Assembly (NCBI GenBank): GCA_021323795.1
Contig: JAJPKH010000115.1
Location: 1 to 37,021 of the forward strand
Direction of reading: 5' to 3'
Source: Acidiferrobacteraceae bacterium
GTDB taxonomy: Bacteria > Pseudomonadota > Gammaproteobacteria > Acidiferrobacterales > Sulfurifustaceae
DNA: 37,021 nt
Shown: positions 1 to 7,949 of the stretch, in pieces
Layout: each line of letters starts with the position of its first letter
Numbering within the stretch: position 1 is the first letter of the stretch
The notes under the pieces: model-generated
Seen by the model: the letters and a program-made list of their open reading frames with translations, nothing else
Database searches by the model: none
Told to the model about the DNA's origin: nothing
Made by a program: the position numbers and the translations under genes

Positions 1-155
1 ACTTCGCCGGCGAATCGGCCGGCCTCGTCAATGATCGTCTGTACGACATCGGGAGACATCTCTTCCAGTCCCGGCAGCTTGGCAATTTCATCGAGCCCGG
101 CCAGCTCCTGCATTACAAAAAGCATGTCTTTCGCGGGAGCCACATACGTCGTCAT
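1..155 (-). CDS. Acyl-CoA dehydrogenase, N-terminal fragment (cut by window edge)
   Basis: Only the first 51 codons are in the window; the gene runs off the left end. It is missing from the ORF track because it is truncated. The minus-strand reading begins MTTYVAPAKDMLFVMQELAG and continues with LDEIAKLPGLEEMSPDVV. This strongly resembles the short alpha-helical N-terminal extension (AcylCoA_dh_N type) of large, roughly 590-residue acyl-CoA dehydrogenases such as the DmdC/AcdA-like group. These oxidise acyl-CoA thioesters to the 2,3-enoyl form using FAD. The start is supported by a GGAGG Shine-Dalgarno about 7 bases upstream on the minus strand. The substrate cannot be told from this fragment. 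The gene is divergent from the aldehyde dehydrogenase at 430, so the two may share a control region. Confidence 0.75.
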   Translation of the reverse strand, partial: MTTYVAPAKDMLFVMQELAGLDEIAKLPGLEEMSPDVVQTIIDEAGRFAGE

Positions 156-429
156 GCCACAAACCTCCGGAAGCAAATACCGCCCAATGTGTCGCTCATC
201 TTGCGCGCCGAGCGTCAGTTCCCCACCGCGAGCACCCGCGCTTGAAACGTCTGCCATAGCAACGCGCGGGGCGCCGCTAACGCCATTAATATGAGGCGAC
301 GACGTTCGCGCGTGACACACAACATGCTTTTCGCCATGCGGAACTGCATTTCGCGGCTTGAGTCAACATGGTATCGTCCACGAGCGGTTAATAAAATACC
401 TCTCCTGTATCGCTACGAATCGAGCTCCC
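156..429. other. Divergent intergenic region, acyl-CoA dehydrogenase / aldehyde dehydrogenase
   Basis: This 274-base gap lies between two divergent genes and so should hold both promoters. The only clear signal is the GGAGG ribosome site of the minus-strand gene. An AT-richer patch (GGTTAATAAAATACC, about 386-400) lies 30-45 bases before the aldehyde dehydrogenase start and could hold a -10 element. I could not pair it with a convincing -35. The ORF listed at 31-294 is an antisense shadow. Confidence 0.4.
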
Positions 430-1866
430 ATGATCACTCGCGACAAATTTTTCCTGGACGGCCGTTGGGTCGGACCGGCCGGCCGCGGTTTCATCGACGT
501 TCATTCCCCCGCCACCGAAGAAGTCATTGCGCGCATCCCGCAGGGAAACGCGACGGATGTGGAAGCGGCGGTTTCCGCCGCTCGCCGCGCCTTCGATGCC
601 TGGTCGACGACTCCTGTCTCAAAACGGGCCGAGTACGTGCAGAAGATCCACGACGGCTTGAAAGCCCGCGCCGCGGAAATCGCCGAAACGATTTCGCGCG
701 AGATGGGCATGCCGCTCAAGTTGTCCCAGCGCATTCAAGCCGGGTCGCCGGTCGCGGTGTTCGGTTACTACGCCAAAGCGATCGCCGAATTTCCCTTCGA
801 GGAGCGCGTCGGAAATTCGCTCGTGGTACGCGAGCCGATCGGCGTCGTGGCGGCGATCACGCCCTGGAATTACCCGCTGCATCAAATATCGCTCAAGGTG
901 GCTCCCGCGCTCGCGGCCGGCTGCACGGTGGTACTGAAACCGTCCGAAGTTGCGCCGCTCAACGCGTTCATTCTCGCGGAAGTCATCGAAGCGGCGGGCC
1001 TGCCCGCCGGCGTTTTCAATCTGGTGACCGGTTACGGCCCCGTCGTCGGCGAAGCCATGGTGGCGCATCCCCAAGTAGATATGGTGTCGTTCACCGGTTC
1101 GACCGCCGCCGGCAAACGCGTGTCCGAAATTGCGGCGAAGACCGTCAAACGCGTGGCGCTCGAGCTCGGCGGAAAATCGGCGGCGGTGATTCTGGACGAC
1201 GCCGATCTCGCAAGCGCCGTTAAAGGCGTCGTCACCAACTGCTATCTCAATTCCGGCCAGACGTGCACCGCGCATACGCGCATGCTGGTGCCGGAGTCGA
1301 AGTATCAGGAAGCGGCGAAGATCGCCGCGGAAGTCGCGAAGCACTTCCGCATCGGCGACCCGCTGACCGAGGGCACGACCCTCGGGCCGCTCGCGTCGGC
1401 GGCGCAGCGCGAGCGCGTGGTGAAATACATTCGCAAAGGCATCGAAGAAGGCGCGCAACTGCTCACGGGCGGCGCCGAACGTCCGGCGGGTCTCGCCAAG
1501 GGCTACTACGTACAGCCGACCGTATTCGGCGACGTGAAGCCCGGCAGCACTATCGAGCAGGAGGAGATCTTCGGCCCGGTGCTCGCCATCATTACTTATA
1601 AAGACGAAGACGAGGCCGTGCGCATCGCCAACGGCACGCCGTACGGCCTCGCCGGCGGCGTGTGGTCGGCGAGCGAAGAGCGGGCGCAGAAAGTTGCGCG
1701 GCGCCTGCGCACCGGCCAGGTGGATATCAACGGCGGACCGTTCAACATCCAGGCGCCGTTCGGCGGCTACAAGCAATCCGGCAACGGACGCGAGCTCGGA
1801 CGCTACGGTCTCGAGGAATTCCTCGAGTACAAGGCGATGCAGTTCAAGCCGGCGAAAACCGGCTGA
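430..1866 (+). CDS. Aldehyde dehydrogenase family protein (NAD(P)+-dependent)
   Basis: The 478-residue protein has the usual length of the ALDH superfamily, which oxidises aldehydes to carboxylic acids with NAD(P)+. Visible motifs are TPWNYPL with the oxyanion Asn at about 147, FTGSTAAGK of the cofactor-binding fold, ELGGKS with the general-base Glu at about 245, NSGQTC with the nucleophilic Cys at about 279, and EEIFGPVL near the C-terminus. The track extends the ORF to 358, but homologues begin close to the [13 protein letters not shown] segment, so I chose the ATG at 430. The substrate cannot be assigned. The neighbouring acyl-CoA dehydrogenase, on the opposite strand, hints at carboxylic acid or aldehyde catabolism, which is inference only. 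Confidence 0.93.
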   Translation: MITRDKFFLDGRWVGPAGRGFIDVHSPATEEVIARIPQGNATDVEAAVSAARRAFDAWSTTPVSKRAEYVQKIHDGLKARAAEIAETISREMGMPLKLSQRIQAGSPVAVFGYYAKAIAEFPFEERVGNSLVVREPIGVVAAITPWNYPLHQISLKVAPALAAGCTVVLKPSEVAPLNAFILAEVIEAAGLPAGVFNLVTGYGPVVGEAMVAHPQVDMVSFTGSTAAGKRVSEIAAKTVKRVALELGGKSAAVILDDADLASAVKGVVTNCYLNSGQTCTAHTRMLVPESKYQEAAKIAAEVAKHFRIGDPLTEGTTLGPLASAAQRERVVKYIRKGIEEGAQLLTGGAERPAGLAKGYYVQPTVFGDVKPGSTIEQEEIFGPVLAIITYKDEDEAVRIANGTPYGLAGGVWSASEERAQKVARRLRTGQVDINGGPFNIQAPFGGYKQSGNGRELGRYGLEEFLEYKAMQFKPAKTG

Positions 1867-1873
1867 TATCCAC

Positions 1874-1893
1874 GCGCGGCGCGAAAGCCGCGC
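1874..1893 (+). terminator. Hairpin after aldehyde dehydrogenase gene
   Basis: GCGCGGC and GCCGCGC form a perfect 7-bp stem around the loop GCGAAA, 7 bases after the stop codon. There is no T-run behind it, so intrinsic termination is uncertain. It may act as an RNA 3'-end stabiliser. The rest of the 173-base gap up to 2040 contains further imperfect CCGG-rich repeats and no gene. Confidence 0.4.
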
Positions 1894-2039
1894 CACGACG
1901 ACCGGACGAAAACCGGGAATAGCGGTTTTATCATCCGGTTTCTCTCTTCGTCCGCCGGGTATTATTAAGGAAGCACGCCCGCTGATTGTCGGGCGACATG
2001 CCGGTAGACTAGCGCGTTCCGACTCCACACGAGGCGTGT

Positions 2040-3140
2040 ATGCGTAAACACCGCCGGCTTTTTTTCGCGATCCTCTGTGTCGCCGCCCTTCCCTGCAACG
2101 CCGCCCCACGCCTCGGCGAGCTTCGGCTTCCGCCGGGATTCACCGTCTCCGTTTATGCCGATAAGGTGCCGAACGCGCGCTCGCTCGCGCTCGGCCCGGA
2201 CGGCACCGTGTACGTCGGCACCAACGCGGACAAGGTTTATGCCCTGGTGGGCCGTGGCGCCGGCCAACCCGCGGAGGTCGTGACGATCGCCGAGGGCCTG
2301 CGCGGACCGAACGGGGTCGCCGTACACGCCGGTGCGCTCTACGCGGCGGAAACTCAGCGCGTGATCCGGTTTCCCGATATCGCCCGCCATTTACGCGAGA
2401 AGCCGAAGTACGAGGTGATCTACGACCAGCTGCCGGCCACCCGCTCGCACGGCCGGCGTTTCGCGCGCTTCGGCCCCGACGGCAAGCTCTACGTCGGCGT
2501 CGGCGCGCCGTGCAACATCTGCGAGCCCGATCCTGAAAAGTTCGCCGTCATCCGCCGCCTCGACGCCGACGGCGGCGCCGCGGAAGTCTACGCGCGCGGA
2601 ATTCGCAATACCGTCGGCTTCGATTGGCACCCCCAAACGAAAGAACTATGGTTCACGGACAACGGGCGTGATTGGCTCGGCGACGACAGTCCGCCGGATG
2701 AGCTCAACCACGCGCCTAAGGCTGGTTTGCATTTCGGCTACCCGTACTGTCACGCCGGCGATATCCCCGATCCAGAATACGGCAAGAAAAAGTCGTGCGA
2801 GGCATTTACTCCGCCGGCGCTCAAGCTGGCGCCGCATGCGGCCGCCCTCGGGATGCGCTTTTATACGGGTGCGCGGTTCCCCGCGCGCTACCGCAACGGA
2901 ATTTTCATCGCCGAACACGGTTCCTGGAACCGGCGCAATCCGATCGGTTATCGCGTGATGTTCGTGCCATTTCAAAACGGAAAGCCGGCCGGCTATGACA
3001 TGTTCGCCGAAGGCTGGTTGCAACGCGGGCGTCCGTGGGGCAGGCCGGTCGATGTGCTCGTCACGCCGGATGGGGCGCTCCTCGTCTCGGATGATCACGC
3101 GGGAGTCGTTTATCGAATCACGTACAGCGAAAATAAGTGA
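2040..3140 (+). CDS. Secreted sorbosone/glucose dehydrogenase-like beta-propeller protein
   Basis: The 366-residue protein starts with a signal peptide (MRKHRR, hydrophobic FFAILCVAALP, likely cleavage after CNA-A near residue 21), so it should act in the periplasm. The rest reads as a six-bladed beta-propeller of the soluble PQQ glucose dehydrogenase / L-sorbosone dehydrogenase family. Supporting motifs are LRLPPGFTVSVYAD, a repeated GPDGTVYVG/GPDGKLYVGVG, RGIRNTVGFDWHP, LWFTDNGRDWLGDD, PPDELN, and FIAEHGSWNR near the end. Members of this family oxidise sugars or related aldehydes with PQQ, but many homologues have no proven substrate. Two Cys pairs (CNIC, and YC/SC) could form disulphides. 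It lies 173 bases after the aldehyde dehydrogenase on the same strand, so co-transcription is possible but not shown. Confidence 0.88.
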   Translation: MRKHRRLFFAILCVAALPCNAAPRLGELRLPPGFTVSVYADKVPNARSLALGPDGTVYVGTNADKVYALVGRGAGQPAEVVTIAEGLRGPNGVAVHAGALYAAETQRVIRFPDIARHLREKPKYEVIYDQLPATRSHGRRFARFGPDGKLYVGVGAPCNICEPDPEKFAVIRRLDADGGAAEVYARGIRNTVGFDWHPQTKELWFTDNGRDWLGDDSPPDELNHAPKAGLHFGYPYCHAGDIPDPEYGKKKSCEAFTPPALKLAPHAAALGMRFYTGARFPARYRNGIFIAEHGSWNRRNPIGYRVMFVPFQNGKPAGYDMFAEGWLQRGRPWGRPVDVLVTPDGALLVSDDHAGVVYRITYSENK

Positions 3141-3292
3141 GCGTTGCGGTCGGGAACTTATCGTCCGCTTGCGGACCGCATTGCAAAACGCCCGCCTGGG
3201 CTGCGGATTGCATCGTCTACGGGCCCAGTGTAGCGTACCCCGCGTTGGCAATGCGCAATCGAGAGTAATAACAATCCGCTTTTGCCATGTTG

Positions 3293-3310
3293 TTCTGCCG
3301 TACGGCAGAA
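3293..3310. promoter_or_regulatory. 18-bp perfect palindrome, candidate operator of the ABC transporter cluster
   Basis: TTCTGCCGTACGGCAGAA is identical to its own reverse complement and sits 66 bases before the binding-protein start. Its size and perfect dyad suit a dimeric repressor of TetR or GntR type, but no regulator gene is nearby to name. The remainder of the 236-base gap (3141-3376) holds a weak promoter-like TTGGCA (3245) with TAATAA or TAACAA 15-18 bases later, just upstream of the palindrome. That placement would suit repression. Confidence 0.5.
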
Positions 3311-3376
3311 TCGGTTACGTCGATCGTTGGGGTGCAGTTAACCGGTTCAACGTTAATAACCTGGAGGTTCACAAAA

Positions 3377-4651
3377 ATGCGACGCCGAATGCGGGCGGTC
3401 CTCGTTGCTGTGTCAGCCGCGGCCGCTTTGATGGTCACGACAACGCAAGCCGCCGAAAAACCCATAAAAATCGGAATCATCGGGCCGATGGCCTTTGTCC
3501 AGGGCGAAAACCATTGGGCGGGCGCCGAGCTTGCCAGGGACGAAATCAACAAAGCGGGCGGTATTAAGGTCGGAAGCCAAAAGCACCCGATCGAGATAGT
3601 CAAAGTGGATTCGAACGAAATACAAAGCGTGCCGGATGCGACCAACGCCATGGAACGCGCGCTGACGCAGGACAAGGTGGATTTCGTCATCGGCGGATTC
3701 CGTACCGAAGCCGTGCTCGCGATGCAAGACGTCGCCATGGACTACAAGAAGATCTTCCTCGGCGTCGGCGCGGCGCATGAGCAACTCGGGCTGCGCGTGC
3801 AGCAAAACTACGATCGCTACAAGTATTGGTTCCGCATCGCGCCGATCAAGTCCGGCGATCTCGGCAAAGTGCTTTTTGCGGGGCTCGGCGCCATCGCGGC
3901 ACAAATCCGCAACGACCTCGGCAAACCCGTCCCGAAAGTCGCGATCGTGGCGGAAAAGGCCGTATGGGTGGAAAGCATCGTCAAAGCGGCGCAGGACAAC
4001 CTGCCGAAAATGAAGATGGAGGTGGTCGGCGTGTGGCAGCCTTCGCCGGTCGCGACCGATGTCACGGCCGAGCTCTCCGCCATTCGCCGCGCCGGCGCGG
4101 ATCTGGTCTTCACCGCGATCTCGGGCCCGGTCGGCATCGTCATGGGCCGCCAGATGGGCGAGTTGCAAATCCCGGCGATTCCATTCGGCATCAACGTCGA
4201 AGCGCAGAAAGAAGGCTTCTGGCAGGCGACCGCCGGCAAGGGCAATTACGTCTCGACGCTCGATACGTACGGTGAGGGCGTGGAAATCACTCCACAGACG
4301 CTTCCGTTCGTAAACGCCTTCAAGAAACGCTTCGGCAAGCCGCCGACGTATACCGCCTCGACCTACGACGCGATGTATGCATTAAGAGCCGCCGTCGAAA
4401 CGGCCGGCACGATCGACGCCGACAAGCTCGTACCGGTACTCGAAAAGACGGATCTCGTCGGCGCCGCCGGGCGCTTGGTGTTCGATAAGCTGCACGATCC
4501 GGTGTTCGGCCCCGGCTACGTCACGGGGCTCGCCGTGCAATGGCAGGACGGAAAGAAAGTCGCCTTCTGGCCGAACAACTGGAACGGCGTCACGTACAAA
4601 GGCGTACAGACTTTCAAGATACCGCCGCAGATGATGCAAAAGAAAAACTGA
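3377..4651 (+). CDS. ABC transporter substrate-binding protein, branched-chain amino acid (LivJ/Leu-binding) family
   Basis: The 424-residue precursor has a signal peptide (MRRRMRAVLVAVSAAAALM, cleavage probably near TTQAA-EKP). The mature periplasmic-binding fold begins IKIGIIGPMAFVQGENHWAG, and the family core DEINKAGGIKV follows. It would bind a solute in the periplasm and hand it to the LivH-LivM channel encoded next. The start at 3377 is chosen over the track start (3287) because GGAGG lies about 9 bases before the ATG and the signal peptide begins there. Binding proteins of this family take branched-chain amino acids, amides, urea, aromatic acids and others, so the ligand is open. A long hairpin follows the gene, which probably sets its expression above that of the permeases. 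Confidence 0.92.
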   Translation: MRRRMRAVLVAVSAAAALMVTTTQAAEKPIKIGIIGPMAFVQGENHWAGAELARDEINKAGGIKVGSQKHPIEIVKVDSNEIQSVPDATNAMERALTQDKVDFVIGGFRTEAVLAMQDVAMDYKKIFLGVGAAHEQLGLRVQQNYDRYKYWFRIAPIKSGDLGKVLFAGLGAIAAQIRNDLGKPVPKVAIVAEKAVWVESIVKAAQDNLPKMKMEVVGVWQPSPVATDVTAELSAIRRAGADLVFTAISGPVGIVMGRQMGELQIPAIPFGINVEAQKEGFWQATAGKGNYVSTLDTYGEGVEITPQTLPFVNAFKKRFGKPPTYTASTYDAMYALRAAVETAGTIDADKLVPVLEKTDLVGAAGRLVFDKLHDPVFGPGYVTGLAVQWQDGKKVAFWPNNWNGVTYKGVQTFKIPPQMMQKKN

Positions 4652-4668
4652 AGCGCTGAGCGGCTCGG

Positions 4669-4699
4669 GCGCCCTTGGTCCCGCCGGGACCAAGGGCGC
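4669..4699 (+). terminator. Strong hairpin between binding-protein gene and livH
   Basis: GCGCCCTTGGTCCC pairs perfectly with GGGACCAAGGGCGC (14 bp) around a 3-base GCC loop, followed by ATTTGTGT. It begins 17 bases after the stop of the binding protein and ends 51 bases before livH. Placed inside an operon, such a structure usually causes partial termination and protects the upstream mRNA. That would give more binding protein than permease. Confidence 0.75.
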
Positions 4700-4750
4700 A
4701 TTTGTGTCCGGCCTGCTCACCGCCATCGTAATCGCCGCGAAGCGTTAATC

Positions 4751-5620
4751 ATGTTTCAAGACATCCTGATCACCGGGCTGGTAAATGGAGGCGTGTACGC
4801 GCTCCTGGCCGTAGGCTTCTCGCTCATCTTCGGCGTGGCGCGCATCGTCAACATCGCGCACACCGCGTTTTACATGCTCGCCGCTTACCTCGTGTATGCG
4901 TTTCTCAACATCGCCGGCCTGCCCCTGCTGGTTTCCGTCATCCTCGCCGTCGGATTGGTAACCGCCTTGAGCATGGTTTGTTACAAACTGGTCATCGAGC
5001 CGGTGCGCGAGTACGAGTCGGCCGTGCTGATCGCCACCATCGCGCTGGCGCTGATCTTTCAAGAATCCCTGCTGCTCACGTTCGGCGGAAACTTTCTCGG
5101 CAGCCCGACCTTGATCGCCGGCAACATGGACGTGGCCGGCGTGCGCGTCACCTACCAGCAGTTGTTGACGATCGTCGTCGTCGCGCTGGTGCTCGCCGGC
5201 ACGTGGTTCTTGCTGCACAAGACGCGCCTCGGGCTCGCGATTCGCGCCACCGCGAATGATCTCGAGGTCGCCAATTTGATGGGCATGAACGTCGGGCGCA
5301 TCGCCATGTACACGGTCGCCATTTCCGTCGCCTTGGCCGCGATCGCGGGCGTCGTCGTCGCGCCGCTCTTTGTCGTCGATCCGCTGATGTGGCTGGCGCC
5401 GCTGGTTACGATGTTGGCCATCGTCGTTCTCGGCGGGCTGGGCAGCCTGAAAGGCAGCCTCATCGGCGCTTTTATCATCGCTTACGTGGAGGCCATCACG
5501 GTATTCACCGTGCCGGCGGGATCGTTCTTAAAGGGGGCGGTGGCGTTGTCCATTATGGTCGTGGTTTTGCTCATCCGGCCCGAGGGTTTGTTCGGGGTCG
5601 CTTTCGAAGAAGAGAGATAA
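4751..5620 (+). CDS. livH: Branched-chain amino acid-type ABC permease LivH
   Basis: The 289-residue, very hydrophobic protein shows the LivH signature from its start (ITGLVNGGVYALLAVGFSLIFGVARIVNIAH) and roughly eight membrane segments. The loop that contacts the ATPase reads RLGLAIRATANDLEVANLMGMNV, and the C-terminal end GGLGSLKGSLIGAFIIAYVE is also typical. It forms half of the inner-membrane channel with LivM. Its TAA stop overlaps the livM start as TAATG, so the two are translationally coupled. No strong Shine-Dalgarno is seen before the ATG. The symbol denotes family, not proven substrate. Confidence 0.93.
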   Translation: MFQDILITGLVNGGVYALLAVGFSLIFGVARIVNIAHTAFYMLAAYLVYAFLNIAGLPLLVSVILAVGLVTALSMVCYKLVIEPVREYESAVLIATIALALIFQESLLLTFGGNFLGSPTLIAGNMDVAGVRVTYQQLLTIVVVALVLAGTWFLLHKTRLGLAIRATANDLEVANLMGMNVGRIAMYTVAISVALAAIAGVVVAPLFVVDPLMWLAPLVTMLAIVVLGGLGSLKGSLIGAFIIAYVEAITVFTVPAGSFLKGAVALSIMVVVLLIRPEGLFGVAFEEER

Positions 5621-6669
5621 TGCGCGCCCTCATTTATCCGATACGGCGCGCTTATATCCTGCTGCGCACCGAGGTCTTCGCGCTGCCGAGCCGGGCCGTG
5701 GTTTTTCTGTTCAGCCTCGCGCTGCTGCTGCTGCCGCTTTACTCGACCGATCCCTACGTGCTGCGCATCGTCATCATGACCTGCGTGTTCGCGATTTTCG
5801 CCGCCAGCTGGGATCTGCTCGCCGGCTACACCGGGCAGGTCAATTTCGGACACGCGCTGTTCTTCGGCATCGGCGCGTATGCCTCGTCGCTGCTTAACTA
5901 TCACTTTCAGTTGAGCCCCTGGATCACGATACCGATCGGCGCGATCTCCGCGATGCTCGGCGGTATTCTCGTCGGTATTCCGTGCCTGCGCCTGCGCGGA
6001 TCGTATTTGAGCCTGGCCACGCTCGCGTTTCCGCTGATTCTCATCGGCCTCCTGTTCGCGTTCCCCGGCTTCTCCGGCGGCGAGCTCGGCATTTCCGGAA
6101 TCCAGCGGCTCTTTACCTATCCGGTGCACAATTACTACGCCGCGGTGATCCTGATGCTGGTGCTGTGCTTCGCCATGTGGAAGATCGGCGATTCCAACAC
6201 CGGGCTGATCTTTCACGCGATCCGCGAAGATGAAGTCGCGGCGCGCGCGTCCGGCATCAACACCAAGCGCTACAAGCTGCTGGCGTTCGGCTTGAGCGGC
6301 TTGTTCGCCGGCATCGCGGGCGCCTTCTTCGCGCATTTCATCCGCATCGCCGGCCCGTCGACGCTGGAGGTGGCGCTGTCGTTCCAGGCGGTGATCTGGG
6401 GCATCTTCGGCGGCGTCGCGACGATCTACGGTCCCGTCGTCGCCGTCTTCATTCTCTATCCGCTGACGGAAGCCGTCGCGGTATTTCCCGCGCTGCGGGA
6501 ATACCGGCTGCTGATACTGGCGATCGTGGTATTGCTGGTGCTGCTCTTCATGCCGCAAGGATTGACGCCGTGGCTGCGCAACAAAATCGAAACCGTGTGC
6601 CGCCGCTGCAAGAACCGCAACGTGTTCTGGCGGCGCGAGTGCCGGGTGTGCGGCACGGAGTTGCACTAG
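5620..6669 (+). CDS. livM: Branched-chain amino acid-type ABC permease LivM with C-terminal zinc-ribbon-like tail
   Basis: The 349-residue protein carries LivM hallmarks: the run LLAGYTGQVNFGHALFFGIGAY, GIPCLRLRGSYLSLATLAF, and the ATPase-contact loop IREDEVAARASGINTKRYK. After the last membrane span (LLVLLFMPQGLTPWLRNK) there is an extra basic tail with two CxxC pairs: C327/C330 and C341/C344, separated by ten residues. This is the pattern of a small zinc ribbon. I know of no such module as a standard part of LivM. The start at 5620 overlaps the livH stop; the track start at 5389 is an artefact of an open frame. LivG and LivF ATPase genes do not follow and are not in the window, so the transporter must recruit ATPases encoded elsewhere. 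Confidence 0.92.
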   Translation: MRALIYPIRRAYILLRTEVFALPSRAVVFLFSLALLLLPLYSTDPYVLRIVIMTCVFAIFAASWDLLAGYTGQVNFGHALFFGIGAYASSLLNYHFQLSPWITIPIGAISAMLGGILVGIPCLRLRGSYLSLATLAFPLILIGLLFAFPGFSGGELGISGIQRLFTYPVHNYYAAVILMLVLCFAMWKIGDSNTGLIFHAIREDEVAARASGINTKRYKLLAFGLSGLFAGIAGAFFAHFIRIAGPSTLEVALSFQAVIWGIFGGVATIYGPVVAVFILYPLTEAVAVFPALREYRLLILAIVVLLVLLFMPQGLTPWLRNKIETVCRRCKNRNVFWRRECRVCGTELH

Positions 6670-6671
6670 CC

Positions 6672-6693
6672 GAACGCGCTCTTTCGCGCGTTC
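6672..6693 (+). terminator. Hairpin immediately after livM
   Basis: GAACGCGC and GCGCGTTC form a perfect 8-bp stem around TCTTTC, starting 3 bases after the livM stop and followed by TTCTC. It is a reasonable candidate terminator for the transporter operon, although the T-run is short and interrupted. Confidence 0.55.
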
Positions 6694-6713
6694 TTCTCGG
6701 CATTGGGACCCTT

Positions 6714-6745
6714 CGAGCCACAGGACTTCCTTGTCCGGTGGCTCG
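6714..6745 (+). repeat. Long inverted repeat (hairpin) between livM and cnoX
   Basis: CGAGCCAC-A-GGAC-ttcctt-GTCC-G-GTGGCTCG forms a 12-bp stem with a single A/G mismatch. It lies 20 bases behind the livM hairpin. It has no T-run, so it may be a second terminator, a Rho-site companion, or a REP-like element. It precedes the region where the cnoX promoter should lie. Confidence 0.5.
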
Positions 6746-6862
6746 GGAGCGACCCTGCGACGTGCGCGCCGAGCGGCGCTCGACCGTCAAGCGCAAAATC
6801 CAACCCTTCAAACCCCGTGGCGATACTTGATCGCCCGGAACCGAGCCCCCATAACATGGCAC

Positions 6863-7747
6863 ATGGCCGATTCACCCCACATTGCCGACGTCAGCCGTGC
6901 CGATTTCGCCGCGCGCGTCGTCGCGCGCTCGCATCAAGTACCGGTGCTCGTCGATTTCTGGGCGCCGTGGTGCGGCCCCTGCCGCATGCTCACTCCGGTT
7001 CTAACTCGGCTCGCCGACGAGTACGGCGGCAAGTTTTTCCTCGCCAAAGTAAATACCGACGACGAGCAGGAGCTCGCGATGGAGTACGGGATACGCGGTA
7101 TTCCCGCGGTCAAGCTCTTTCGCGACGGTAGAGTAGCGGGCGAATTCGTCGGCGTGCAGCCCGAATCCGCCGTGCGCGCCCTGATCGATCGCTTCGTTCC
7201 GCGCGAGGCCGACGCGGTTATCGAACGGGCGCAGGCGCTCGCGCGCGCGGGCAATATCACCGAAGCGATCGCGTTGCTGCGAGAAACGGCAAATCGCGAT
7301 CCGCGCCACGACAAAGTGAAAATCGAGCTTGCGCGGTTGCTGTCTTCGTCAGCCGACGGCAAGGACGTAAAGGCTCGGGTCGAAGAAGCCCAGCGCCTGC
7401 TCGATTCGCTCTCGGTCCGAACCGGCGCCGATCCCGACGTCGAGGCGCTGCGCGCGCGCCTCGATTTCCTGCGCATCGTCGCCGACGCGCCGCCTATCGA
7501 CGCGCTCAAGCGTTCCCTCCAGGCGAATTCGGGCGACCTCGATGCGCGCTATGCGCTGGCGGCGCGCCTGGCGCTCCAGGGGAAATATGAAGATGCGATG
7601 GAAGAGTTTCTCGAGCTGGTCCGGCGCGATCGCCGCTTCCGCGACGACGCCGGCCGTAAGGGGTTGCTTGCCGTTTTTAATCTCGTCGGCAGCCGCGACC
7701 CGCGCGTCGCGAAATACCGCGCCGTCCTGGCGCGCGCGCTGAATTAA
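6863..7747 (+). CDS. cnoX: Thioredoxin-TPR co-chaperone, CnoX/YbbN type
   Basis: The 294-residue protein has an N-terminal thioredoxin domain (about 1-110) with VDFWAPWCGPCRM, active-site Cys at about 37 and 40, and the cis-Pro segment GIRGIPAVKLF. A helical TPR-like C-terminal half follows, ending in the typical GDLDARYALAARLALQGKYEDAMEEFLELVRRD segment. This two-part layout is that of CnoX (YbbN), a cytoplasmic holdase that protects proteins from oxidation and passes them to GroEL or DnaK. Here the full CxxC is kept, so redox activity is likely; E. coli CnoX has lost one Cys. The start at 6863 (MADSPHI) is preferred to the track start at 6731, whose first 44 codons look non-coding and overlap the hairpin. 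Confidence 0.88.
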   Translation: MADSPHIADVSRADFAARVVARSHQVPVLVDFWAPWCGPCRMLTPVLTRLADEYGGKFFLAKVNTDDEQELAMEYGIRGIPAVKLFRDGRVAGEFVGVQPESAVRALIDRFVPREADAVIERAQALARAGNITEAIALLRETANRDPRHDKVKIELARLLSSSADGKDVKARVEEAQRLLDSLSVRTGADPDVEALRARLDFLRIVADAPPIDALKRSLQANSGDLDARYALAARLALQGKYEDAMEEFLELVRRDRRFRDDAGRKGLLAVFNLVGSRDPRVAKYRAVLARALN

Positions 7748-7949
7748 TCCGTCCCGCCACTGCCCGGCGCACTCGGCTTTGAGAGCCTGAGGCGCGCGGG
7801 TAAAAGCGCCGCGCTCGGCCAGCTAGCGCTGTCGCCGCGCGCATCCCGTGCCTCGATGTCGGCGTCGTTTTTCGATAAGCAACGGCGAAACAACCGGCGT
7901 AACCTTATCTTCAACCGAAACGGACGCCGAAACCCTCCTCTCGGATCGG
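7748..7949. other. Convergent intergenic region
   Basis: This 202-base gap separates the ends of cnoX and the minus-strand esterase gene, so it should contain terminators for both. I see GC-rich dyad fragments (GCGCGC and AGCGCCGCGC runs near 7790-7845) but no clean stem with a T-run. No gene is evident. Confidence 0.35.

Noticed and set aside
619-2109. 496-residue minus-strand ORF
   Set aside because: It is the antisense shadow of the aldehyde dehydrogenase gene; composition is biased and it shows no motif.
5482-6666. 394-residue minus-strand ORF rich in Gln, Arg and Glu
   Set aside because: Shadow of the membrane protein LivM; hydrophobic codons read backwards give charged residues.
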